Shown: positions 1-8,095 of the stretch, piece by piece
How positions within the stretch are numbered: position 1 is the first letter of the stretch
Layout: every line of letters starts with the position of its first letter
DNA from: Bacillota bacterium
GTDB lineage: Bacteria; Bacillota; Clostridia; Lachnospirales; Lachnospiraceae
Reading direction: 5' to 3'
DNA: 27,724 nucleotides
NCBI GenBank assembly: GCA_023443225.1
Contig: JAEZVF010000017.1
Coordinates: 1 to 27,724 of the forward strand
Made by a program: the position numbers and the translations under genes
The notes under the pieces: model-generated
What the model saw: the letters and a program-made list of their open reading frames with translations, nothing else
Database searches by the model: none
What the model was told of the DNA's origin: nothing

Positions 1-70
1 ATATATATTTAAAGGGCTTCGCCGCATTTTTTTGACTATTTGTCAAGTGTTTTTTATAAAAAAATATAAA

Positions 71-110
71 AAAGATAGTCTGATTTTCTTAATAATCAAA
101 CTATCTTTCT
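71..110 (-). terminator. Hairpin terminator for the beta-CASP gene
   Basis: Two arms, GATAGTcTGATT and AATCAaACTATC, pair around a short AT loop. On the minus strand the stem is followed by a T-rich run, which suits termination of the gene ending at 249. It sits about 140 nt past the stop codon, so the mRNA would have an unusually long 3' end. Read on the plus strand, the T-tract is weak. Confidence 0.55.
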
Positions 111-248
111 TAACTTAATGACATTGGAGCGACAACCGAGTGAGAACGTGTCTCTGTTGGATAATAATAACACGCTATTTTCTAAGTCTAAAGTGTGATA
201 AACATCAATACCTCGAATGGGCGCCACTCAATTTTGATCGGCAACCCC
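111..248. other. Noncoding stretch, probable 3' UTR
   Basis: No open frame with a ribosome-binding site is visible here on either strand. It lies between the beta-CASP stop codon and its likely terminator and would be transcribed as 3' UTR from the minus strand. A few short inverted repeats (for example CGTGT/ACACG) occur, but I recognise no known RNA family. Confidence 0.4.
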
Positions 249-1856
249 TTATCTTTCCCATTTGTCACATAAGGCATTAATCTGTCCAGTAAATTTAGCC
301 AAATCCTTATTTGTTCCACCCTCATTGTGTTGAATCACTACTAGCAAGCGTTTTCCAGCATTAAGTAATCGTTCATAAACAGAAGATGGTGCCTTTTTCG
401 TAGTAGCAGTTTTCGCCTGAATTTCGATGACTTTTCCTTCTTCCATCCAAGCATCATTCATGAGGTCGTATATTGCACCACTGTATGGAGCTTCTGCATC
501 ATATCCATATTGTTCTATTAAGTCTTTCGTAAATATGTCACATACTGTACTTTCGCCATGTACGACGAAAACTTTATTTGGCTTATCTTTAAATTGCTGG
601 ATCCAGTTTATTAAACCGTTTCTGTCTGCATGACCACTAATACCCGACAGCTTTCGAATCTCTGCATTTACTTGAATGGTCTCACCAAATAATCTAACTT
701 CGCTAGCACCATCAGTAATGATACGACCTAAAGTACCTGCAGCCTGATACCCTACAAACAACACGGTACTTTCTTTTCTCCATAAATTGTGTTTTAGGTG
801 ATGACGAATTCTACCTGCTTCGCACATACCACTTGCAGAAATAATAACTTTACAATCCTCATCAAAATTAATTGCTTTGGAGTCATCAGAAGTAACCGAA
901 GTCTTTAATCCAGGAAAGGATATGGGATTAAATCCATCATGTATTAAATCCAAAGATTCCTTATCAAAATATCCAAGCATGTTCTCGTGGAATATCTGAG
1001 TCGCTTCATTTGCCAACGGGCTATCTACATAAACCTTAAAATCACCATGACCAGTTACCAAACGGTCTGCTTTTATTTTACGGAGAAAATACAACAAGAC
1101 TTGTGTTCTGCCAACTGCAAAGGAGGGAATAATAAGATTGCCACCACGGTCAAAGGTCTTTTGTATAATTTCTGATAATTCTCCGACATAGTCTGGCCTT
1201 TCACCAACATGGTTACGATCTCCATAGGTCGATTCCATAACCACGTAATCAGCCTCATGGATGTACTGTGGATCTTTCAATAATGGTTGGTTAAAATTAC
1301 CAATATCTCCCGAAAATACAATTTTCTTGGTAGTACCCTCTTCCGTTATCCATACTTCTATACTTGCTGATCCTAAAAGATGTCCTGCATCAATAAACCG
1401 TATCTGTACTCCTTCAGAAATGGCTATTATTTCACCATAATTATGTGGAGAAAAAAGTTTAATTGTCCCCAAGGCATCATCCATAGTATATAAAGGTATA
1501 AATGGCTCTTCTCCAGTACGTGCTCTTTTTCGGTTTTTCCATTCCGCTTCAAACATTTGAATGTGAGCACTATCTTTTAGCATAATATCACATAAATCAC
1601 TTGTTGCACCAGTTGCATGTATCTTACCACGAAATCCCTGGGCATACAAATATGGTAGTTTACCAGAATGGTCCATATGTGCATGTGTCAAAAAGACAGC
1701 ATCAATCGCAGCTGGTGAAACTGGGATATCTTGATTTTCATATACATCTTTCCCTTGTTCTAAACCGCAGTCGATCAAAAAGCGTTTACCACAGGCCTCT
1801 AAATAAAAACAAGTACCCGTAACTTCATGCATAGCTCCTAAAAAAGTTAACTTCAT
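249..1856 (-). CDS. Metallo-beta-lactamase fold / beta-CASP ribonuclease-like protein
   Basis: Cytoplasmic metal-dependent hydrolase of the MBL/beta-CASP family, whose members mostly cut RNA; the exact substrate is not predictable here. The protein is 535 aa. The HxHxDH zinc motif is at residues 58-63 (HAHMDH), and the beta-CASP insert follows. The SASGMCEAGR segment, the late GHAD motif and the VHGE motif are all present, followed by an RMMBL-type C-terminal region and a basic tail. The frame is open for 25 more codons upstream, but the start at 1856 is chosen because AGGAGGT lies 6 nt before that ATG. The gene is divergent from the PfkB kinase. A TATAAT-like -10 occurs around 1890-1905 on this strand, with no clear -35. 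The family assignment is sure; calling it an RNase is inferred from the family. Confidence 0.9.
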   Translation of the reverse strand: MKLTFLGAMHEVTGTCFYLEACGKRFLIDCGLEQGKDVYENQDIPVSPAAIDAVFLTHAHMDHSGKLPYLYAQGFRGKIHATGATSDLCDIMLKDSAHIQMFEAEWKNRKRARTGEEPFIPLYTMDDALGTIKLFSPHNYGEIIAISEGVQIRFIDAGHLLGSASIEVWITEEGTTKKIVFSGDIGNFNQPLLKDPQYIHEADYVVMESTYGDRNHVGERPDYVGELSEIIQKTFDRGGNLIIPSFAVGRTQVLLYFLRKIKADRLVTGHGDFKVYVDSPLANEATQIFHENMLGYFDKESLDLIHDGFNPISFPGLKTSVTSDDSKAINFDEDCKVIISASGMCEAGRIRHHLKHNLWRKESTVLFVGYQAAGTLGRIITDGASEVRLFGETIQVNAEIRKLSGISGHADRNGLINWIQQFKDKPNKVFVVHGESTVCDIFTKDLIEQYGYDAEAPYSGAIYDLMNDAWMEEGKVIEIQAKTATTKKAPSSVYERLLNAGKRLLVVIQHNEGGTNKDLAKFTGQINALCDKWER

Positions 1857-1862
1857 GTTACT

Positions 1863-1869
1863 ACCTCCT
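1863..1869 (-). promoter_or_regulatory. Ribosome-binding site that fixes the beta-CASP start
   Basis: AGGAGGT on the minus strand, 6 nt before the ATG at 1856. The longer upstream open frame has no such site, so translation should begin here. Confidence 0.8.
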
Positions 1870-1924
1870 GAAGAATTTAATCTATTATTATTATATACCA
1901 ATTTTTTATAAAATACACTAAGAT

Positions 1925-1954
1925 ATGACATTTATTATTAAGATTCTCTATGAT
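1925..1954 (+). promoter_or_regulatory. Candidate promoter of the PfkB kinase gene
   Basis: ATGACA (five of six -35 bases), an 18-nt spacer and TATGAT. It ends 37 nt before the ATG. The surrounding DNA is very AT-rich, so a chance match is possible. Confidence 0.45.
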
Positions 1955-1991
1955 AAAATATACCCATTATAGATTGGAAAGGAAGAATAAT

Positions 1992-2891
1992 ATGGAGAAT
2001 AAGATAATTTACATGTATGGGATGATTCTCGCATCCAATAGCTTTTTATTAAAAGATGAGTTACCGCAGGCAGATTGCTATGGAGAAATTCAAAAAAAAT
2101 ATTTCCTAACTGGTGGAGAAACTGGAACAGCATCCATCGTCCTTGCTAACCTTGGTTGTGAACTTATTCTAGACGGGACTCACCAAGGAACAGTTACTCA
2201 TCCTATCATCAAAAAATGTTTTGATAATTTTAAAGTTGATACTTCAATATTAACCTATGATGAAACATTTGAAGGCTGTCAAGACTATGTGTTTATCGAT
2301 AAAAAAACACGTACAATATTTGGAACCTTTGGGGAGTTTTACAAACAAAAGCATTGGAATTCTCCACGCAAGGAAGATATCGCTTCGGCTAATGTAATTG
2401 GGCTAGATCCTTTCTTTTTTGAGGAATCCACCCAAGTAGCAAGATATTGTAAAGAACTAAACAAAAAATACGCTACTATTGATTGTGAATATGATAGTGA
2501 ATTAAATCGATACTGTGAAATTAATGCTATATCCCATTCTTATTTGGATGAACGTTATCCAGGAGAAAGCTATGCTAGTTTACATAAAAAGTATACCGAC
2601 AACACAGATGGATTAATCATTTTCACAATGGGTTCGGATCCTGTAATGTATGGACGAAAAGGTGAACCGCTAAGATACTTCCCTACCTATCACATTCAAC
2701 CCATTAGTACGCTTGGAGCTGGTGACTGTTTTAAAGCCGGCACGATCTATGCACTAAATGAAGGAATGAAGGATGAGGAGATTGTCAGTTTTGCTTCAGC
2801 TACAGCTGCTACTGCGTGCCTAGGATATCCAATAGAGTTTAATCCTCCAACATTGGAGAAAATCACCGCCCTACAATCCACAAAACAATAA
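1992..2891 (+). CDS. PfkB-family carbohydrate kinase
   Basis: Sugar or nucleoside kinase of the ribokinase/PfkB family, 299 aa, cytoplasmic, transferring phosphate from ATP to a sugar hydroxyl. Near the N-terminus is the glycine-rich TGGETGTAS segment that contacts the sugar. The second PfkB signature, TLGAGDCFKAG, covers residues 240-250, with the catalytic base Asp245 in GAGD. The start at 1992 is preferred over the in-frame ATG at 1950 because GGAAAGGAAG lies just before it. The substrate cannot be told from sequence, and neighbours give no help: it stands alone between a divergent RNase-like gene and a convergent degV. Confidence 0.88.
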   Translation: MENKIIYMYGMILASNSFLLKDELPQADCYGEIQKKYFLTGGETGTASIVLANLGCELILDGTHQGTVTHPIIKKCFDNFKVDTSILTYDETFEGCQDYVFIDKKTRTIFGTFGEFYKQKHWNSPRKEDIASANVIGLDPFFFEESTQVARYCKELNKKYATIDCEYDSELNRYCEINAISHSYLDERYPGESYASLHKKYTDNTDGLIIFTMGSDPVMYGRKGEPLRYFPTYHIQPISTLGAGDCFKAGTIYALNEGMKDEEIVSFASATAATACLGYPIEFNPPTLEKITALQSTKQ

Positions 2892-2895
2892 TAAC

Positions 2896-2962
2896 GATTT
2901 AAAGGGGAGTCGCACTAACGTTGAAAAAGGGCGACCACAATAGTGCGACCCCCCTTTAAATC
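2896..2962. terminator. Long bidirectional terminator between the PfkB kinase gene and degV
   Basis: Arms 2896-2917 and 2941-2962 pair over 22 bp with one mismatch, around a 23-nt loop. The outer part is AT-rich and the inner part is GTCGCACTA/TAGTGCGAC. It serves two convergent genes. Confidence 0.8.
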
Positions 2963-2968
2963 TTCTAT

Positions 2969-3841
2969 CTACCTCTCCGTTCCAAAGAAAAATAAAGCGA
3001 TTGTACCAGGGCCGGAATGAGTACCGACAACTGGACCAACATAAGTAATAATTATTTCTTTGACAGGCAGTTTTTCTCTTATTAATTCAGCTAAATACTC
3101 TGCGTCTTCTTTGGTATCACCATGTCCAATAAAAACAACCTGCTCTTCTGGATTGATACAAGTCTGTTCCATATGATGAAACAACTGAACAATTGACTTT
3201 TTACGTCCACGTACTTTTTCCATAGGAATTAAGCGTCCTTCATTATCTACATGAAGTACTGGTTTTATATTCAAGGCAGTACCAATTGTTGCACTAAATG
3301 AACTAACTCTTCCGCCTCGTTTCAGATGATTCAAATCATCTACTGTAAACCAATGGCATATTTTAAGCATATTCTGTTGTATCCAGTTCTGCAAATCCTC
3401 TATATTCATACCAGCTTCTTTTTTCTTAGCGGCCGAGTATACCAGTAAGCCTTCACCAACGGAGGCACATTTTGAATCGATGGCAATCATTTTAGCATCA
3501 GGGTAAGTTCCCCTTAATTCCTCTATGGCTATCATACAAGAATTATAAGTTCCACTTAATGCTGAGGAAAAAGCAATATATAGTATGTCAAATCCGTCCT
3601 TTAATATCGGGCTAAATTCTTCGATAAATGTACCCGTATTAATTAGGGAAGTTACTGGCTTTTCACCATTACGGAGTCTTTCGTAAAAATCATGTAAATT
3701 CCATTCACTATCTTTAGGATGGTCCAAATAACTCTTACCTGCTATCTCAAAGGTCAATGGTATTACTTTTATCCCTAAGTTACTAATAATATCATCGGGT
3801 AGATCTGAAGTAGAGTCAGTTACTATAACATAATTTCTCAT
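2969..3841 (-). CDS. DegV family fatty-acid-binding protein
   Basis: Member of the DegV family, 290 aa, the usual length. Family members bind a fatty acid; in several Firmicutes they hand exogenous fatty acids to FakA kinase. The N-terminal TDSTSDLP, the SSALSGTYNS segment that contacts the carboxylate, and the C-terminal GPVVGTHSGPG loop are all visible. No fakA-like DAK-domain gene occurs here. The start is supported by AAGGTGAG just before the ATG. It lies 55 nt downstream of the lipoprotein gene in the same direction, with an AT-only inverted repeat (3873-3909) between them, so co-transcription is possible but not shown. Confidence 0.9.
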   Translation of the reverse strand: MRNYVIVTDSTSDLPDDIISNLGIKVIPLTFEIAGKSYLDHPKDSEWNLHDFYERLRNGEKPVTSLINTGTFIEEFSPILKDGFDILYIAFSSALSGTYNSCMIAIEELRGTYPDAKMIAIDSKCASVGEGLLVYSAAKKKEAGMNIEDLQNWIQQNMLKICHWFTVDDLNHLKRGGRVSSFSATIGTALNIKPVLHVDNEGRLIPMEKVRGRKKSIVQLFHHMEQTCINPEEQVVFIGHGDTKEDAEYLAELIREKLPVKEIIITYVGPVVGTHSGPGTIALFFFGTER

Positions 3842-3896
3842 AACTCACCTTTTCCTTTAAATTTTATAGTTTAATAACATCATATTTATAATATTA

Positions 3897-5033
3897 TTAT
3901 AATGTTATTATTTTACCACCTTTGTCCATCTTATGCAATCTAATCTCATTGTTTTGGTAAACGATATCTGATATATAATCTGCCTTTTCGATATCAAAGA
4001 TAATATAATCTTCCAATGAGGTTATGACTGCGGTATATAAAGATAAGCCACCATCACTGTTTGGCACTATCATCATATCATGATTACTATGTGTATATTC
4101 AAAGGTTATAATCTCTTTGCCAACCGGGTCAAAATATGCAACATGGGAACGATGAATCCCTGATCCCCATGAATAAGTGAAATATAGTTCAGAATATCCA
4201 TCACTGTTAAGGTCAGCAAGTTCCATGCTGGTTACACCTAGTCCACCGAACCATTCTCCAAGAGGATATATTTTATCTTCGTATAACAAAAAAGAAGCAC
4301 AGGAGGTATTATATTTAAAAATCTGATAGTTGGAATTCTGTTTGATATCTTCTGGTGTGATATTATAGCAGGTATCAAAATCATATCCGGAATTGAATTC
4401 TCCTTGGAGTGAAAGGAATTCTTCTATCCCCTCCGAGGTTCCATATATTGAGTACTTAGTTGGAATTTCCCCGTCAAATCGTACAATTTTAAAAATGCTC
4501 CAGATATAGTCGCTTTTCAAGGCGTTTGCAGCATCTCCCCGGTGCAGCCTGGCCAGCCAAAGCTGGTCGTCCATCTTGTAAATCCGATATATAGAAGAGT
4601 CTGTATCGACCGTTAATTGATAACATTCCTTATATATGGATATATCCAGATTTAAGGAATCTTCCATTAGAAACTCTTGTTTGAACCTTTGCTTATCCAC
4701 AGTAGTTTTTTCATAAGTAATTGCAATTTCCTGCCGCCTGCCTGATCCATCCATGATAATAAGGGAACTTTCATCAAGGATGTAGTATTCGTTAAATCCA
4801 GAGCTAGCAATGAATGAACTAAGCGGATACATATAAATCTGTTGTTCAAATGCATATGTTCCGTATAGCAGACTGTTATCATTAACTTCTTTACTTTGGT
4901 TCTGATCTTCCGTATCGCTTTCCCTTATTTCATCTGATTGCTTCGTCCTTGCTGAACAGGCAACTATCGACAGTGTACAGAGAGCCGCGACAGCCAATAT
5001 CCCTACCTTCATAGAAACAAACAATTTTTTCAA
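3897..5033 (-). CDS. Putative lipoprotein of unknown function with an EF-hand-like loop
   Basis: Predicted 378-aa exported lipoprotein. The N-terminus is MKK followed by a hydrophobic stretch and a lipobox-like IVAC, giving a lipidated Cys26. A polar, acidic linker follows (about 30-55). The rest is beta-rich. Around residues 274-282 the DLNSDGYSE segment matches a DxNxDG calcium-loop pattern, as in VCBS/FG-GAP-like repeats. I do not recognise the family. The ribosome-binding site is strong (GGGGGAGGG). It starts 63 nt after leuD in the same direction with no clear terminator between, so read-through from leuBCD is possible. Nothing in it suggests a role in leucine synthesis. Confidence 0.7.
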   Translation of the reverse strand: MKKLFVSMKVGILAVAALCTLSIVACSARTKQSDEIRESDTEDQNQSKEVNDNSLLYGTYAFEQQIYMYPLSSFIASSGFNEYYILDESSLIIMDGSGRRQEIAITYEKTTVDKQRFKQEFLMEDSLNLDISIYKECYQLTVDTDSSIYRIYKMDDQLWLARLHRGDAANALKSDYIWSIFKIVRFDGEIPTKYSIYGTSEGIEEFLSLQGEFNSGYDFDTCYNITPEDIKQNSNYQIFKYNTSCASFLLYEDKIYPLGEWFGGLGVTSMELADLNSDGYSELYFTYSWGSGIHRSHVAYFDPVGKEIITFEYTHSNHDMMIVPNSDGGLSLYTAVITSLEDYIIFDIEKADYISDIVYQNNEIRLHKMDKGGKIITL

Positions 5034-5096
5034 TAATCATCCCTCCCCCAGGGTATATACAATGCGTATCCTTGGTGTTATCCATGGAAAACGAAA

Positions 5097-5579
5097 TCAA
5101 CTGTTAATATAATTAATTAAGCCCTCTGCCTTGATAATTTTTTGCATAAATTCAGGAAACGGCTGTCCCTGATACTTCGTACCTTTTGTAATATCATAGA
5201 TAATTCCATTATCGAAATCTATTTCTACTTCGTCTTCTGCTTCAATGGCCTTCGCTGCTTCCGGACATTCAATGATTGGAAGTCCGATATTAATTGCATT
5301 CCGGTAAAATATTCTTGCAAAAGTTTCTGCAATTACACAGCTTACACCTGCTGCCTTAATAGCAATAGGAGCATGTTCTCTGGAGGAACCACAACCAAAA
5401 TTCTTGTTAGCAACTATAATATCTCCTGCTTTAACTCGGTGGATGAATTCAGGATCAATATCCTCCATACATTTCTTAGCCAATTCTGCCGGATCGGATG
5501 AATTTAAATATCTTGCTGGAATGATTACATCGGTGTCTACATTGTCTCCATATTTGTGTACTGTTCCATGTGCTTTCAT
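5097..5579 (-). CDS. leuD: 3-isopropylmalate dehydratase small subunit
   Basis: Small subunit of isopropylmalate isomerase, which interconverts 2- and 3-isopropylmalate in leucine synthesis; it partners the leuC product. The 160-aa length fits the short clostridial/archaeal type rather than the roughly 200-aa enterobacterial form. The N-terminal DNVDTDVIIPARYL and the substrate-binding loop NFGCGSSREH (60-69) are intact. It starts 15 nt after leuC, as the last gene of leuB-leuC-leuD. Confidence 0.95.
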   Translation of the reverse strand: MKAHGTVHKYGDNVDTDVIIPARYLNSSDPAELAKKCMEDIDPEFIHRVKAGDIIVANKNFGCGSSREHAPIAIKAAGVSCVIAETFARIFYRNAINIGLPIIECPEAAKAIEAEDEVEIDFDNGIIYDITKGTKYQGQPFPEFMQKIIKAEGLINYINS

Positions 5580-5594
5580 AATAATTACTCCCTT

Positions 5595-6860
5595 CTATAT
5601 ACCTAATTCACTTGGTCCGGAGATCTTACCGGTTACCGCACTGGCAGCTGCAACTGCAGGGCTAGCCAAATATACTTCTGATTCTACATGTCCCATACGT
5701 CCAACGAAATTACGATTAGTCGTAGCCACTGCTCTTTCTCCGGCAGCTAAAATACCCATATGTCCTCCAAGACATGGTCCGCAGGTAGGCGTACTTACAA
5801 CTGCCCCTGCTTTAATAAAGGTTTTAAGCAATCCTTCTTCCATAGCCTGAAGATAAATTGCCTGTGTAGCTGGAAAAATTATAACTCGCATACCCTTTGC
5901 AACCTTCCTGCCTTCTAAAACTTTTGCTGCTACTCTTAAGTCGTCAATTCTTCCATTGGTACAGGAACCGATAACAACCTGATCAATCTTAATATCTCCT
6001 ACTTCATCAATTGTCTTTGTATTCTCTGGTAAATGTGGAAAAGCAATCGTCGGCTTTAAGGACGATAAATCTATCACATAAGTTTCTTCATATTCCGCAT
6101 CGGGATCTGCTTCATATATTCTATATTCACGCACCGAATGTTCTTTCATATACTCTTTCGCTAAAGTATCTACCGGGAAAATACCATTCTTAGCTCCTGC
6201 CTCAATTGCCATATTGGCCATAGTAAAACGGTCATCCATGGATAGATTCGCAATACCATCTCCTACAAATTCCATTGACTTATATAAAGCACCGTCTACA
6301 CCAATCATACCAATAATGTGTAAGATAACATCCTTACCACTTACCCAATTAGAAGGTTTTCCGGTTAATTCAAATTTTAGAGCGGACGGAACCTTAAACC
6401 ATGCTTTCCCGGTAGCCATACCTGCTGCCATATCCGTGCTGCCAACACCGGTAGAAAATGCTCCTAATGCTCCGTAGGTACAAGTGTGGGAATCAGCACC
6501 TATCACTACATCACCGGCAACCACCAGACCTTTTTCTGGCAATAAAGCATGTTCAATGCCCATCTCACCAATTTCAAAATAATTTGTTATATCATTACTT
6601 ATTGCAAATTCACGCATACATTTGCAATGTTCAGCTGATTTAATATCCTTGTTTGGTGTAAAGTGATCCGGTACTAAGGCTATCTTATCTTTGTTAAATA
6701 CACCCTTTTTATTCATCTTTTCCATTTCATGAATTGCTACTGGTGCTGTTACATCATTACCTAAAACTAAATCTAAATCTGCTTCAATCAACTGACCAGC
6801 TGTTACTTTATCTAATCCTGCATGAGCAGCTAAGATTTTTTGTGTCATTGTCATTCCCAT
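5595..6860 (-). CDS. leuC: 3-isopropylmalate dehydratase large subunit
   Basis: Aconitase-family large subunit carrying the [4Fe-4S] cluster of isopropylmalate isomerase. The protein is 421 aa, the shorter type that usually pairs with a small LeuD of about 160 aa, as here. Cluster ligands are Cys300 (GSCTNGR) and the Cys360/Cys363 pair (TCGPC). GADSHTCTYG is at 121-130. The related family member homoaconitase is an alternative in principle, but the leuB and leuD neighbours settle the call. GGAGG lies 8 nt before the chosen ATG. It follows leuB by 17 nt. Confidence 0.95.
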   Translation of the reverse strand: MGMTMTQKILAAHAGLDKVTAGQLIEADLDLVLGNDVTAPVAIHEMEKMNKKGVFNKDKIALVPDHFTPNKDIKSAEHCKCMREFAISNDITNYFEIGEMGIEHALLPEKGLVVAGDVVIGADSHTCTYGALGAFSTGVGSTDMAAGMATGKAWFKVPSALKFELTGKPSNWVSGKDVILHIIGMIGVDGALYKSMEFVGDGIANLSMDDRFTMANMAIEAGAKNGIFPVDTLAKEYMKEHSVREYRIYEADPDAEYEETYVIDLSSLKPTIAFPHLPENTKTIDEVGDIKIDQVVIGSCTNGRIDDLRVAAKVLEGRKVAKGMRVIIFPATQAIYLQAMEEGLLKTFIKAGAVVSTPTCGPCLGGHMGILAAGERAVATTNRNFVGRMGHVESEVYLASPAVAAASAVTGKISGPSELGI

Positions 6861-6877
6861 AATACTTACCTCCTAAA

Positions 6878-7960
6878 TTAGATTTCATTTATGATAAAAT
6901 TGCCCATTTCCTTTGTCCCGACTAGGTTATTACCCTCTGACATAATATCTACAGTACGGTATCCTTTTTTCAAAACTGCCTTAACCGCTGCTTCGATTCT
7001 ATCTGCTTCTTCTTCTAAATCAAAAGAATAACGGAGCATCATTGCTGCGGAAAGGATTGTAGCGATTGGATTTGCCTTGTTCTGACCTGCAATATCAGGC
7101 GCAGAGCCATGGCTTGGCTCATAGAGACCAAGTTTGGAGTCGCCAAGACTTGCAGAGGCCAACATTCCGATGGAACCTGTTACCATACTAGCCTCATCGG
7201 ATAAAATATCACCAAACATATTCTCAGTCAAGATTACATCAAATTGTCTTGGGTCTTTGACAAGCTGCATTGCACAATTATCCACCAGCATATCGGTCAA
7301 TTCTACTTCCGGATACTCTGTTGATACTTCTTTTACTACCTGTCTCCATAACCTAGAGGAATCAATGACATTTGCTTTATCTACACTGCATACTCTTTTA
7401 TTTCTTTTCATTGCAATTTCAAATGCCCATTTAGCGATTCTCTTAATTTCATTTTCATCATAGGTCAAGGTATCATAAGCCTTGCGGAGTCCATTTTCCA
7501 CAACTGTTTTTCTTTCCCCAAAATATAATCCACCAGTCAGTTCTCTCATAACCACAAAATCAAAACCATCGCCGATGATTTCATCTTTTAATGGACAGGC
7601 ACTTTTGAGTTCATCAAATAGTATTGCCGGACGAATATTAGCAAACAGACCCAGCCCTTTACGAATAGCAAGTAGACCAGCTTCTGGTCGTAGATGCGGT
7701 GGCAGACTGTACCAATTAGACTGCCCAACCTGGCCACCAACTGCTCCTAACAATACAGAATCACTCGCCTTTGCTGTAGCAAGTGCTTCATCCGTCAAAG
7801 GAACTCCGGTTGCATCAATGGATACACCACCCATCAATACCTCAGTATAAGAAAAATGATGTCCGTATTTTTCACCTATCTTATCTAACACTTTTTTAGC
7901 TTCGGTTACGATTTCCGGTCCGATTCCATCTCCTGGAATTACTGCAATATTGTAATTCAT
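6878..7960 (-). CDS. leuB: 3-isopropylmalate dehydrogenase
   Basis: Oxidatively decarboxylates 3-isopropylmalate with NAD+ in leucine synthesis. The protein is 360 aa, the normal length. The N-terminal IAVIPGDGIGPE, the VMRELTGGLYFG substrate segment, the metal-binding NMFGDILSDEAS region and the C-terminal EPSHGSAPDIAGQNKANP cofactor region are all present. It is the first gene of leuBCD and is transcribed away from the LysR gene across a 135-bp region. No good sigma-A promoter is visible for it, which suits an activator-dependent promoter. leuA is not in the window. Confidence 0.96.
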   Translation of the reverse strand: MNYNIAVIPGDGIGPEIVTEAKKVLDKIGEKYGHHFSYTEVLMGGVSIDATGVPLTDEALATAKASDSVLLGAVGGQVGQSNWYSLPPHLRPEAGLLAIRKGLGLFANIRPAILFDELKSACPLKDEIIGDGFDFVVMRELTGGLYFGERKTVVENGLRKAYDTLTYDENEIKRIAKWAFEIAMKRNKRVCSVDKANVIDSSRLWRQVVKEVSTEYPEVELTDMLVDNCAMQLVKDPRQFDVILTENMFGDILSDEASMVTGSIGMLASASLGDSKLGLYEPSHGSAPDIAGQNKANPIATILSAAMMLRYSFDLEEEADRIEAAVKAVLKKGYRTVDIMSEGNNLVGTKEMGNFIINEI

Positions 7961-8013
7961 ACTATTTACCTCACTTTATATTATCATTAAATTTCATTAT
8001 GCCTTTATTGTTA

Positions 8014-8043
8014 TTGCCATTTTATCATAAGTTCTGGTATAAT
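8014..8043 (+). promoter_or_regulatory. Promoter of the LysR gene
   Basis: TTGCCA, an 18-nt spacer and a perfect TATAAT preceded by TG one base upstream (extended -10). It ends 52 nt before the LysR start codon. Confidence 0.7.
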
Positions 8044-8069
8044 AGAAATACATATTATGAATATTTGAT

Positions 8070-8084
8070 ATAACTACAAGTTAT
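8070..8084. promoter_or_regulatory. Candidate LysR-type operator
   Basis: ATAACT-ACA-AGTTAT is a perfect 6-3-6 inverted repeat whose inner 13 bases fit the T-N11-A LysR box. It lies downstream of the LysR -10 and about 110 bp before the leuB start, a position suited to both autorepression and leuB activation. A second, AT-only 5-3-5 repeat (ATATT-ATG-AATAT) lies at 8052-8064. Binding is inferred only. Confidence 0.5.
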
Positions 8085-8095
8085 GGGAGGTTTGA

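Noticed and set aside
5404..5850. 148-codon open frame on the plus strand over leuD/leuC
   Set aside because: It is antisense to two intact, well-conserved genes, has no ribosome-binding site, and its translation resembles no family.
7482..7850. 122-codon open frame on the plus strand over leuB
   Set aside because: A shadow of the leuB codons; no ribosome-binding site or recognisable protein.
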